The notes below the pieces were generated by a model, which saw only the letters and a list, made by a program, of their open reading frames with translations, searched no databases and was not told the DNA's origin. A DNA stretch of 64,000 nucleotides from Nitrospira sp. (GTDB taxonomy: Bacteria; Nitrospirota; Nitrospiria; Nitrospirales; Nitrospiraceae): the NCBI GenBank assembly GCA_029194535.1, contig JARFXR010000002.1:930001-994000 (forward strand), in the 5' to 3' direction. The position numbers were made by a program, and so were the translations under genes. Positions 7,809 to 14,657 of this stretch are shown here, piece by piece (the first letter of the stretch is position 1; the number at the start of each line of letters is the position of its first letter).

Positions 7809-8498
7809 CTATCCCCAGCCCTTCACGCCATGGCGACCGTGCATGAGAAAGTGAATCAGATCGCAGAGACGGCGCGCCTGTTGCTGAAGGCTCTCGGCTT
7901 CCAGCAGAAATTGTTTCTCCAGCGCGGTACACCCCAGATAGGACGACAGCGTATGGACCAGGATCTCATCACTGATGTCGTCACGGAACCAGCCTTGCCA
8001 AGCCACCGCATCTTCACGAGTGCCGAGATAGTCTTCCAAAACCGACACGAGATGCTTGCGGAGGCCCTCTTCGAGCACCGACTCCGAAGGTCTGGATTTG
8101 ACCTGAATGTTGGCCTGCCGATAGGCCTTGTCGTAGGATTCCTCGGCTACCTCGAACCGCTCGAGTCCTTGGAGAAGGATATTCGACCGCCCGTCCGCCA
8201 GCGGCTGCACGCTCACCAAGCGGCCGACGCATCCCATTGAATAGATCGGAGGATTCCCATGGTAGCCCGGTTCCCAACCTTCCTTGAGCAAGGCCATCCC
8301 GATACACTGGCCGGTCATGGCGGCATCATCCACCATTTGACGGTAGCGCGGCTCGAAAATATGCAGCGGCAAGTAGGTCTTCGGAAACAAGACGACGTTC
8401 GGCAACGCAAAAATAGGAATGCGGCTGGGGATGGGGAACAACGGCGCCCTCTCTCGCCTCGGCAACTCGGGCGGATCCCGTTCGTGATCGGTTTGCAT
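7809..8498 (-). CDS. Stand-alone LON substrate-binding-domain protein
   Basis: 229 residues matching the N-terminal LON domain (IPIFALPNVVLFPKTYLPLHIFEPRYRQM, later GCVGRL and ILLQGLERFEV). The ATPase and protease domains of Lon are absent, as in the family of free-standing LON-domain proteins. Its role is unknown; the domain probably binds peptides. First gene of the operon with the ABC exporter. A clear promoter sits directly before the ATG and suggests a leaderless mRNA. Confidence 0.88.
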   Translation of the reverse strand: MQTDHERDPPELPRRERAPLFPIPSRIPIFALPNVVLFPKTYLPLHIFEPRYRQMVDDAAMTGQCIGMALLKEGWEPGYHGNPPIYSMGCVGRLVSVQPLADGRSNILLQGLERFEVAEESYDKAYRQANIQVKSRPSESVLEEGLRKHLVSVLEDYLGTREDAVAWQGWFRDDISDEILVHTLSSYLGCTALEKQFLLEAESLQQQARRLCDLIHFLMHGRHGVKGWG

Positions 8499-8503
8499 GG
8501 CCC

Positions 8504-8533
8504 ACGATAGCCGATGGTCGGCAAAATTGTCAA
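8504..8533 (-). promoter_or_regulatory. Promoter of the LON-ABC exporter operon
   Basis: On the minus strand TTGACA (8528-8533), 18-base spacer, TATCGT (8504-8509), then 5 bases to the ATG at 8498. A consensus -35 this close to the start codon implies a leaderless or near-leaderless transcript. Confidence 0.65.
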
Positions 8534-8659
8534 CGGCGGACGGGATCGCTTGCTTCTACAGGCAACGCACAAACCCATTGTCAATAGAGGGGATTTATTA
8601 CTTGCACTCCACCGTGCTATAAGCGCACGGAGGCTGCGCTCCGTCACTATCAACATCTC

Positions 8660-9808
8660 ATGCACTCACCGTCCAGGCGAACACACAATCCGACACGACC
8701 ATGCTGTTGGTGGTCTCTTCTCGCTGTGCCGCTGCTGACCACCTTGGTATTGGCCGACGAGATCACCGATAGGTTTCGGCTCGCCACGAAAGGGTACGTC
8801 TATCGGTTCCCGCGCGACCATGGATCGCATGACGAGTTCCGTACCGAGTGGTGGTACTACACGGGGCACCTTGCCACGGCGACCGGCCGCCGGTTCGGCT
8901 ACCAACTCACCTTCTTCCGACGAGGCGTCCCGAAAGAACAGATCAAGACTCTTCCGTCGCAATGGTCCGTCTCGCAACTGTATCTGGCTCATTTCGCCGT
9001 GACGGATCTCGATGGCCGCCGGTTCCGGTACGCCGAGAAGCTCAGCCGGGGGGGGCTCGGCAAGGCCGGCGCAGATGCCGACCGGTTGCACGTCTGGATC
9101 GATCGCTGGAGCGCGGACGTGCAACCGGACTCGACGCTTCATCGGCTGCAAGCGACCGATCGGGATCTGACCGTCGATCTCGATCTGGCGCCCGACAAGC
9201 TGCCGGTCGTCCATGGAACCGGTGGAATCAGCCGAAAGGGGTCGGCGGAGGCTCAGGCTTCCCACTACTATTCGTTCACCAGAATGGGTACGGCCGGCAG
9301 GTTGACGATCGGCAACGACTCGTTCGACGTGACCGGCGCCAGCTGGATGGACCATGAATTCGGCTCGGCAGATCTCGGCGATGATGTGGTCGGCTGGGAC
9401 TGGTTCAGCCTGCAACTCGCCGACCGGACTGAACTGATGCTCTATCGCCTCCGTCGGGCAGACGGATCGGCGGATCCAGTGTCCAGCGGGACGTTGATCG
9501 ACCACGACGGGAAAGCACAGCATCTGCCGCTCAAGGACTTTAGCCTTGAACCGCTGAGCCATTGGACGAGCCCGACGAGCAAGGCCGTCTATCCGCAGCG
9601 GTGGCGCCTGACCATTCCGTCACGGCAGCTCTCTCTGGAGATTCGCCCGCTCATGGCCGAACAGGAACTCTCGACCACGCGGAGCACCCAGGTCACCTAC
9701 TGGGAAGGGGCGATTGAGGCGACCGGCACGCTTCAGGAGAAGCCGATCAAAGGACAGGGCTACATGGAACTGACAGGGTATGCGGAGCGATTGACGAAAA
9801 AGTTGTAG
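8660..9808 (+). CDS. CrtC/AttH-like lipocalin-fold hydratase family protein, exported
   Basis: 382 residues. An N-terminal hydrophobic stretch (WWSLLAVPLLTTLVLADE) looks like a signal peptide. The body has the hallmarks of the CrtC/AttH family: FPRDHGSHDEFRTEWWYYTG, GYQLTFFRRG, SHYYSFTRM, GASWMDHEFGS and VGWDWFSLQL. CrtC is carotenoid 1,2-hydratase, but this exported branch is mostly uncharacterised, so a carotenoid role is not implied. The family often neighbours ABC exporters; here one lies on the opposite strand. Part of its 3' end recurs at 10729-10761. Confidence 0.85.
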   Translation: MHSPSRRTHNPTRPCCWWSLLAVPLLTTLVLADEITDRFRLATKGYVYRFPRDHGSHDEFRTEWWYYTGHLATATGRRFGYQLTFFRRGVPKEQIKTLPSQWSVSQLYLAHFAVTDLDGRRFRYAEKLSRGGLGKAGADADRLHVWIDRWSADVQPDSTLHRLQATDRDLTVDLDLAPDKLPVVHGTGGISRKGSAEAQASHYYSFTRMGTAGRLTIGNDSFDVTGASWMDHEFGSADLGDDVVGWDWFSLQLADRTELMLYRLRRADGSADPVSSGTLIDHDGKAQHLPLKDFSLEPLSHWTSPTSKAVYPQRWRLTIPSRQLSLEIRPLMAEQELSTTRSTQVTYWEGAIEATGTLQEKPIKGQGYMELTGYAERLTKKL

Positions 9809-9901
9809 GGCGGCAACTGACCTAAGGAGATGACAACGAGATGATAGTTACGCGATGGACAGGTACAGGAGAACAACCGTCTCCACCATCCTCCACCTTG
9901 T

Positions 9902-10348
9902 TCACGCAGGCTGCTCGCGGAGGGGATCGATCGCCTCGAGGAACGTGAAGCGGTGAAAGTCCATGTCTCGGGTGTAGATACGGCGAATACCATGCTCCTT
10001 CATGAGAATAGCGGTGTGCGCATCGTGCAGCAAATTCCCTATGAGATGTGGAACTTGTTTCATCACGTCGGCCGCCACGGCGGCATGCCGATCCGTTTCC
10101 GTCAGCAGACCGAGGCCAGGAGAGGCTATCACGGCCTCCACGAAGCTCCACGCCTGCTTGGTGGGCCAGGGTCGGCGTAATACACGAGGATGAGTCACCA
10201 CCCGCAGAAACTCGTAGAGGATGCTCCACGTCGTGTACCACGCGGATGGCTTGCTCCGCCACGATTCGACCAAGTCCCGACACACCCCATGGGCAGACGA
10301 GTCTTCATCCGCGGCATATACCAAGACATTGGTGTCCACCACAAACAC
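9902..10348 (-). CDS. vapC: PIN-domain toxin (VapC-like ribonuclease)
   Basis: 148 residues with a PIN-type acidic cluster: D5 in FVVDTNVLVYA, E46 in YEFLRVV, D109 in LLHDAHTA and D128/D130 in YTRDMDF. VapC toxins are magnesium-dependent RNases that cut tRNA or rRNA. Starts with GTG at 10348, which overlaps the TAG stop of the antitoxin gene (TAGTG), the usual coupled arrangement. The module sits in an accessory patch between the crtC-like gene and a decayed copy of its 3' end. Confidence 0.9.
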   Translation of the reverse strand: MFVVDTNVLVYAADEDSSAHGVCRDLVESWRSKPSAWYTTWSILYEFLRVVTHPRVLRRPWPTKQAWSFVEAVIASPGLGLLTETDRHAAVAADVMKQVPHLIGNLLHDAHTAILMKEHGIRRIYTRDMDFHRFTFLEAIDPLREQPA

Positions 10349-10575
10349 TAACGTCCCTCCATCGCCTGATACAGCGCTTCGCGATCGGCGATATCGACCA
10401 TCGCTCCTCCGCTCTTGAACGAGGGCAATGGCGGCAGCGCACGCCGACTCTTCGGACTTTGGAGCAACAGTCTCAACGCCATCTCGACCAGTTCGGACAT
10501 CGTGCGCCCTTGGCGGACCGCTTCACGTTTCAACAGAGCCATGACGGAATCGTCGATCTGGAGTGTCGTCTTCAT
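10348..10575 (-). CDS. vapB: VapB-like antitoxin (ribbon-helix-helix)
   Basis: 75 residues beginning MKTTLQIDDSVMALLKREA, the beta-strand and helix of a ribbon-helix-helix DNA-binding domain, followed by TMSELVEMALRLLL and a flexible C-terminal toxin-wrapping tail. It should neutralise the PIN toxin and repress its own promoter. The ATG at 10575 was chosen over one 12 bases upstream because that one lies inside the -10 box. A 35-bp inverted repeat covers the promoter and start codon. Confidence 0.88.
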   Translation of the reverse strand: MKTTLQIDDSVMALLKREAVRQGRTMSELVEMALRLLLQSPKSRRALPPLPSFKSGGAMVDIADREALYQAMEGR

Positions 10576-10611
10576 ATGGCTTACCATACGCAAGGGATGG
10601 CCATATGTCAA
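10573..10611 (-). promoter_or_regulatory. vapBC promoter and operator
   Basis: Minus strand TTGACA (10606-10611), 17-base spacer, TATGGT (10583-10588), then 7 bases to the vapB ATG. The outer arms CATATGGC (10573-10580) and GCCATATG (10600-10607) are perfect inverted repeats, with CCAT/ATGG continuing inside. The palindrome overlaps both promoter boxes, so VapB binding would block transcription. The message should be leaderless. Confidence 0.7.
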
Positions 10612-10728
10612 TCGCGACAGTAAGCGATGTACGCCGCGCGCAGGCTGACCTGCTGCAAGACGCGACCCAAGGGCATGACGTCGCGGAGAGGAATGCGATG
10701 AAATCGCAAGGGGTCTATGAAATAAACG

Positions 10729-10761
10729 GGGTATGCAGAGCGGTTGACGAAAAAGTTGTAG
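10729..10761 (+). repeat. Decayed copy of the crtC-like gene 3' end
   Basis: 33 bases identical to 9776-9808 (the last codons and stop of the crtC-like gene) except for 2 mismatches. Weaker similarity continues about 20 bases upstream, including the ATG of the MEL codons but with an in-frame stop and an indel. The two copies flank the vapBC module as direct repeats. Confidence 0.7.
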
Positions 10762-11130
10762 AGATATGGACATTCGGAGTGGGGATGGTGCTGCCCTGCT
10801 CCGGCACTCCGGCTCGACCGCGCTGAAAGAGATTCGCTGTGGCAGGCGAACGGTGCACTGGTTCGGTTGCGCCATCATGCGTTGAAGGGCGGATGCCCTC
10901 GGTTTTGCTCGCCGCACCTCTCAAAGCGATCCTACCGGGCTTGCCCGGGCGGAACATGCGCACTTGGCGCTCGTCACAACGCGCCGTGCGCCCTTCCGGA
11001 ATTCCCTTAGCCACGGTCTCACGACCGTGGAGCTGCAGTCAGTTCCAGCTTTCCTTCCCGGCCAAGCCTCGGCGGATGCCTCGCTTCTCCGGTAGTTATC
11101 CCTTCCTCGAGAACACTCTTGATGGTATAT
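10762..11130. other. Gene-less accessory stretch
   Basis: No convincing gene on either strand. It contains two clean palindromes: CCGGGC-TT-GCCCGG near 10940 and CCACGGTC-TCAC-GACCGTGG at 11011-11030. Short frames here lack ribosome sites and family motifs. It probably consists of remnants left by cassette or element turnover. Confidence 0.4.
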
Positions 11131-11247
11131 GGCTAACGGCGCGGCGGGCTCAGCGGCTCACCCGCCGCGCCATTGGGCCGACGACGAGCATGCCGCAGTC
11201 CGCGAGCGTCGGCCCATCGCCCGCGCTCAGGGTCGAGCGCGTTACTA
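11131..11247 (-). other. attC-like recombination site downstream of the GNAT gene
   Basis: Read on the minus strand it begins at the GNAT stop codon (TAGTAAC) and ends GCCGTTAGCC. The ends pair (TAACG with CGTTA) and inside are three perfect stem-loops: 11138-11148 with 11161-11171 (11 bp), 11174-11183 with 11207-11216 (10 bp) and 11222-11228 with 11235-11241 (7 bp). GTTAGCC differs by one base from the GTTRRRY core. Its last about 23 bases closely resemble those of the site at 12255-12281. This is how the attC sites of one integron resemble each other. Confidence 0.5.
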
Positions 11248-11742
11248 GGCACCCAACGGTTTGACATAGAGCACATACGGAACTCCAAAGATCGGTGCAA
11301 TGTCGCACTCCAGCCGAAACCCCATACGCTCGAACAGCGGTAGCGCGATCTTCATGATTGGACTGGTGTGCAGCGCGATGAGCGGCGCCCTATCGCGGAC
11401 TGCTCGGCCGATTGCATCGGCCGTGAGGGCCCGCCCGATTCCCAGACCTCTCCTTGATGGGTCAACGACCAGCATGCGCAGCATTGGCCACTCAGGGGGA
11501 TAAAAGGATGGTTGGGGTTGCCCCGCTCCGACATAGGCGACGGCGCCGACAACGGCACCACCGCTCTCCGCAACAATGATCTCGCTGTGGCTCGCGCTTC
11601 GCACCATCTGGCCGAGACGCGAGGAAAAGGCGGGCCAATCTGAATAGGCAGCGCGGTATTGGTGGAAGGCGCTCAATACGAGTGCATCGACTGCCGCTGC
11701 GTCGGTCGGCTGAAAGTCTCGAAGGGAGAACTGAGATGCCAT
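11245..11742 (-). CDS. GNAT-family N-acetyltransferase (cassette gene)
   Basis: 165 residues. The acetyl-CoA binding motif A is MLRMLVVDPSRRGLGIGRAL (V-x-x-x-x-R-G-x-G-I-G), preceded by a GNAT core strand GAVVGAVAYVGAG and followed by LHTSPIMKIALPLFERMGF. GNAT enzymes move an acetyl group to an amine; the substrate is unknown, and relatives in integron cassettes often act on antibiotics or metabolites. ATG at 11742 lies only 8 bases after the attC-like core GTTCGGC and the stop sits on the next attC-like site, which is the tight packing of an integron cassette. Confidence 0.85.
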   Translation of the reverse strand: MASQFSLRDFQPTDAAAVDALVLSAFHQYRAAYSDWPAFSSRLGQMVRSASHSEIIVAESGGAVVGAVAYVGAGQPQPSFYPPEWPMLRMLVVDPSRRGLGIGRALTADAIGRAVRDRAPLIALHTSPIMKIALPLFERMGFRLECDIAPIFGVPYVLYVKPLGA

Positions 11743-11750
11743 CTTTAGGT

Positions 11751-11871
11751 GCCGAACGACCGAGTTGAGCGGCCGGGCACGGTGTCGCTGCCGCATGCAG
11801 AGCCCGCCAACCACCGGTTGGCACCAGGGTGCGGCCCACGATCGACCACGGTCCGCTCGAATGTGTTGGTA
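11751..11871 (-). other. attC-like site between the lipoprotein and GNAT genes
   Basis: On the minus strand it starts CTACCAACACATTCGAGCGG, 8 bases after the lipoprotein stop, and ends CGGCCGCTCAACTCGGTCG-TTCGGC. The layout resembles the 60-bp attC family (AACAATTCATTCAAGCCGAC ... GGCTTAACTCAAGCGTTAG). GAGCGG pairs with CCGCTC, and an internal GCCAACC-GGT-GGTTGGC hairpin is perfect. The core GTTCGGC has one mismatch to GTTRRRY and the left core is degenerate. Confidence 0.5.
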
Positions 11872-11878
11872 GCCAGGT

Positions 11879-12235
11879 TCACTTGCAAATGAAAACGTAC
11901 GTCTTGGTGCGCTTCATGAAGCCGCTAGAGATTGTTTGATCGAAGTTTGGATCGTGCACGAACTCAAATGATGCGGGGCACGTCTGCGCCGCGAATTTGT
12001 TCGAGAAGATGTGAATTCGCTGGGCAATGGAGCTCTCCGTTTCGCCCACCCCCGGCGCGGCGGTAACGGTGACCAGGTGCTTCCCTGCGCCAAGAGCCTC
12101 GTGTGTGTACCCGATATCAATAGTGCCTCCGACGGATGGCCCAGGTGCTACGGACGATGGAGGCGTCGTGTAGGCACAGCCCCCAACCACTGCCAAGAGA
12201 AGCGCCGCGCCAGCAACCCCACATTGCGGCCTCAT
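11879..12235 (-). CDS. Small lipoprotein of unknown function (cassette gene)
   Basis: 118 residues. A signal peptide ends in a lipobox (LLLAVVGGC), so the mature protein is probably lipid-anchored at Cys20. The rest is a small beta-rich domain with TIDIGYTHEALGAGKHLVTVTA and two more cysteines (CPASFEF, VFIC). No family recognised. GGGAGG lies 7 bases before the ATG. It sits between two attC-like sites, 20 bases after the GTTAGCC core, consistent with a mobile gene cassette. Confidence 0.65.
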   Translation of the reverse strand: MRPQCGVAGAALLLAVVGGCAYTTPPSSVAPGPSVGGTIDIGYTHEALGAGKHLVTVTAAPGVGETESSIAQRIHIFSNKFAAQTCPASFEFVHDPNFDQTISSGFMKRTKTYVFICK

Positions 12236-12254
12236 GGTACCACCTCCCGAAGCT

Positions 12255-12281
12255 GGCTAACGGAGCGGCGCCTGAGCCGCG
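12255..12281 (-). other. Right end of a third attC-like site
   Basis: Minus strand ...GCTCAGGCGCCGCTCCGTTAGCC, matching the right end of the site at 11131-11247 in most positions, including the exact CCGTTAGCC terminus. Its left half is missing: upstream sequence is an IS5 transposase fragment. Confidence 0.45.
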
Positions 12282-12285
12282 AGCG

Positions 12286-12384
12286 TCGGCACCGGCTTGC
12301 AGCCGGAGTGGGGCCGTCGGGGATGTGCTTCTTGGGAAGATGGTCTCGGATCCGTTCCCATTGATCGTCGCGCAGAGGTAGCAT
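12286..12384 (-). pseudogene. IS5-family transposase N-terminal fragment, frameshifted
   Basis: From ATG at 12384 the frame reads MLPLRDDQWERIRDHLPKK then HIPDG, the start of an IS5-type transposase (DDQWERI...LP is the family's N-terminal signature). After IPDG similarity continues only in the next frame (GCKPVPT, for the usual GRKPVPT), showing a frameshift. Homology stops about 12285, where the attC-like end begins. AT-rich TTTTGAGATAGGTTCT at about 12431-12446 may be the element's left terminal repeat. The rest of the element is gone. Confidence 0.6.
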
Positions 12385-12587
12385 GCAGGCGCATTATAGG
12401 GACTTTTGGCATCGACATAACCATTTTGAGATAGGTTCTAAAATTAGGAAGCTGTGGCAAGAACAGCGGCCAACAAACCACAGGCGTGAGCGACCGTAGC
12501 GGGCTACACCGAAGCGATCCTGCAAGCGGCCACCAAGGCCCTGGTTCAAGGGAAGGCAGCCAGGTTTCTTCTGAGGATCAAATCGAA
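12385..12587. other. IS remnant and unassigned coding-like stretch
   Basis: The first about 60 bases are probably the outer end of the IS5 remnant. From about 12490 to 12600 the plus strand reads GYTEAILQAATKALVQGKAA then RFLLRIKSNYVDGPES without a start codon; the composition looks coding but I do not recognise it. Probably a gene fragment. Confidence 0.3.
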
Positions 12588-12788
12588 TTATGTAGACGGC
12601 CCGGAGAGTCTCTTAGTGCGTTTGGCGCCCAGGGCGATTTCTAGAGCGGTTTCCAGCCGGATGACGCGGCCGGTGAGATCTTCGATATGATGCTGCTGCT
12701 TGGCAACCGTGGCGTTCAGCTGCTCGACTTTGTCGGCCAACTTGATGGTTCTGGCAAATGCATCCCAAACCCGTTCCGTGAGCCCCAT
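12588..12788 (-). CDS. Small coiled-coil protein paired with the RHH-like gene
   Basis: 66 residues: MGLTERVWDAFARTIKLADK, then a heptad-rich segment VEQLNATVAKQQHHIEDLTG and RVIRLETALEIALG, and a basic tail. A short dimerising coiled coil is likely; no enzyme motif. It begins 2 bases after the upstream RHH-like gene stops. The pair resembles small two-gene modules I recall from Nitrospira and Proteobacteria, possibly of toxin-antitoxin or plasmid-maintenance type, but I cannot assign a function. Confidence 0.6.
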   Translation of the reverse strand: MGLTERVWDAFARTIKLADKVEQLNATVAKQQHHIEDLTGRVIRLETALEIALGAKRTKRLSGPST

Positions 12789-12790
12789 GC

Positions 12791-13072
12791 TCAGTGCTTT
12801 CTTCGAGATTTGCCCAGAGCTTGGATGCGGGCTTCCGATTCGGCGACCAATGCCAATGTCCTATCGATCGATTGAATCGCCTTTTGAGTTGCCCGCGCAA
12901 CCTGTTTGGCAAATTGGTCCAGCATGGCTTCATCTTCCGTCGGAGAAAACCGTTCACCTCCCCGGCGAAGCAATTCACCCATTGTGAGGTTAGCCGCCTT
13001 TGCCTTACGAGCCAGACGACGCTTTTGCGCCGGACTCATCAAGACTGGAACTTGCACGCTGGCATGGTTCAT
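12791..13072 (-). CDS. Ribbon-helix-helix-like DNA-binding protein
   Basis: 93 residues. The N-terminus (VQVPVLMSPAQKRRLARKAK then AANLTMGELLRRG) has the strand-helix-helix pattern of ribbon-helix-helix proteins, including the TMGELLR helix seen in antitoxins and mobilisation regulators. The C-terminal half is helical. Starts at ATG 13072. A perfect AT-rich palindrome 16 bases upstream is a likely operator, so the protein probably represses its own two-gene operon. Confidence 0.65.
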   Translation of the reverse strand: MNHASVQVPVLMSPAQKRRLARKAKAANLTMGELLRRGGERFSPTEDEAMLDQFAKQVARATQKAIQSIDRTLALVAESEARIQALGKSRRKH

Positions 13073-13087
13073 GAGAAACCTCTTAAC

Positions 13088-13106
13088 ATATATAGGTTCT
13101 ATATAT
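13088..13106 (-). promoter_or_regulatory. Palindromic operator upstream of the RHH-like operon
   Basis: ATATATAG-GTT-CTATATAT is a perfect 8-bp inverted repeat with a 3-base centre, and the only strongly AT-rich site nearby. It overlaps a likely -10 (TATATA), with TAGACA upstream. Suits self-repression by the RHH-like protein. Confidence 0.6.
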
Positions 13107-13501
13107 CAGATTGTCTACCGTCATGTCGAGGGAACCAGGCCCGAAATAGGAGCATTCGTAGGGAATCGGAGGAGTGCGCAAGGTGGAGCCTTTCCAAAGT
13201 AAGTCAGACTTCTCTACGATGTCCATGAGTAGGAGTGGACCACCACAGAACGCGACATGTGCCAAAGCGCGGGCACCGGACTGGCGAGCCAATGCGTTCG
13301 TGCAGCAGCGCTGCGAGCGTTGTTTGTAGATCCCTCTCGTTCCAAACTTTCTCTTCATCGGAAGTCGTGCGGGTGGCGTGGCGAACGGGGCGAACTTCTC
13401 ACCCTGCCCACCCTAGCCGCGCGGGGACGCGGCCTTTTCACCAAGCGCGCGGAACGCAAGGGACCCACTGGGGGATGGGTGGAATGAGCACGGTGGGGCT
13501 G
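13107..13501. other. Gene-less stretch upstream of the beta-propeller gene
   Basis: About 400 bases with no supported gene. Frames on both strands lack ribosome sites and known motifs. Notable are the palindrome GCAGCGCTGC near 13308 and a GCCGCG-CGGGGA-CGCGGC stem-loop followed by CTTTT near 13420-13440, which could be a weak terminator on the plus strand. Confidence 0.35.
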
Positions 13502-13530
13502 TTGGCCGCGACAGGACCCGCGCGATACAC
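13502..13530 (+). promoter_or_regulatory. Candidate promoter of the beta-propeller gene
   Basis: TTGGCC at 13502-13507 and TACACT at 13525-13530 with a 17- to 18-base spacer. It would give a leader of about 43 bases before the ATG at 13580. Confidence 0.35.
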
Positions 13531-13579
13531 TCTCGCTTCTTGACTCCCCTCCAATCCCTGTGATTCAGTCCCTTTCACC

Positions 13580-14626
13580 ATGCTCCTGCCTCGTCCCATT
13601 CTGCCACTATTTGCCGCCGCACACTTGTTCTGTATCTGTACGACCGGCTGCCAGAAGGACAGCGAGGCCGTCGTGTCCATCGCCCTCCATCCGACCAATT
13701 CCAACATTCTCTACGTGGCCACCAACGACGCCGTCTATAAGTCGCGTGACGGAGGCGGCACTTGGGAAAAGTTCCCCAGCTTCAGCGCCAGGCGCGTCAC
13801 CACCGTCGCCATCGATCCGCAACTGCCCGCAACGGTGTACGCCGGCACCATGGGAGACGCGGTCTACAAAAGCCCCGACGGGGGGCAGCACTGGCTGCCC
13901 CACAATGTCGGGCTCAAGGAACACGTTTCATTCGTCAACCAATTTGTGTTCCATCCAGCGCTGACCGAGAAGATCTATGCGGCCACGACAGTCGGCGCCT
14001 TTTATACGAAGGACGCGGGCCGTGAATGGGAAGAGCGGATGAACGGAATGAAAGAGGTCCATATCGTGACCTCCATCGCGATCAATCCGAAGGATCCGAC
14101 GATTCTCTATGGAGGAACCACCGGCGGCATCTACCGTTCGGACGACGCCGCGATGTCGTGGAAGAAGGTCAATACCGGACTCATCCCGGAGAGTGAATTG
14201 ATGGCCTCCATGGCCTTGGGCGTCAACGCGATCGAGATCGACCGGACGAATCCCGACGTCGTCTACGCCGGCACTACCAAAGGACTCTTCCGTACCGCGA
14301 ACAAAGGCAATTCCTGGGAACGCATCGGGCAATCTCTACCGGATCCTTTCGTCAGCAGCATCGTGATCCATCCAACGCAGTCCTCGGTGATCTACATCGG
14401 CGGCCCCGGCGGCGTCTGGAAAACGACCGACAGCGGTCACACCTGGCAGGCGATGAATCAGGGGCTGGCCACGCTGAACATACGGGCGTTGGCTCTCTCG
14501 CCGCAGAACGCTCAGACGCTCTATGCCGGCACCAACGGCAGTGGGTTGTATCGCTCGACGGACGGGGGCGCGACATGGACGCCCCTGCCTCTCACAATCG
14601 CACCGGCAAGAACAGGTTCAGGTTGA
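13580..14626 (+). CDS. Lipoprotein with seven Asp-box repeats (sialidase/Ycf48-like beta-propeller)
   Basis: 348 residues. A signal peptide with lipobox ending in TTGC at residue 24 predicts a lipid-anchored exported protein. The remainder is a beta-propeller of about seven blades, each with an Asp-box (S/T-x-D-x-G-x-x-W): SRDGGGTW, SPDGGQHW, TKDAGREW, SDDAAMSW, TANKGNSW, TTDSGHTW and STDGGATW. Each follows an LYVAT/VYAGT strand. This fold serves as a binding scaffold in BNR-repeat and Ycf48-like proteins; no sialidase catalytic residues are evident. Ends at a strong stem-loop shared with the convergent gene. Confidence 0.88.
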   Translation: MLLPRPILPLFAAAHLFCICTTGCQKDSEAVVSIALHPTNSNILYVATNDAVYKSRDGGGTWEKFPSFSARRVTTVAIDPQLPATVYAGTMGDAVYKSPDGGQHWLPHNVGLKEHVSFVNQFVFHPALTEKIYAATTVGAFYTKDAGREWEERMNGMKEVHIVTSIAINPKDPTILYGGTTGGIYRSDDAAMSWKKVNTGLIPESELMASMALGVNAIEIDRTNPDVVYAGTTKGLFRTANKGNSWERIGQSLPDPFVSSIVIHPTQSSVIYIGGPGGVWKTTDSGHTWQAMNQGLATLNIRALALSPQNAQTLYAGTNGSGLYRSTDGGATWTPLPLTIAPARTGSG

Positions 14627-14630
14627 GGTC

Positions 14631-14655
14631 AAGGTTCAGAGAAGACCTGAACCTT
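14631..14655. terminator. Stem-loop between convergent genes
   Basis: AAGGTTCAG, a 7-base loop, CTGAACCTT: a perfect 9-bp stem between the beta-propeller stop (14626) and the lipoprotein stop (14658). T-runs are short on both sides, so it may act as a two-way terminator of moderate strength. Confidence 0.55.
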
Positions 14656-14657
14656 CT

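Noticed and set aside
13083-13358. 91-codon minus-strand frame upstream of the RHH-like gene
   Set aside because: Overlaps the RHH operator and promoter, has no ribosome site and no recognisable domain.
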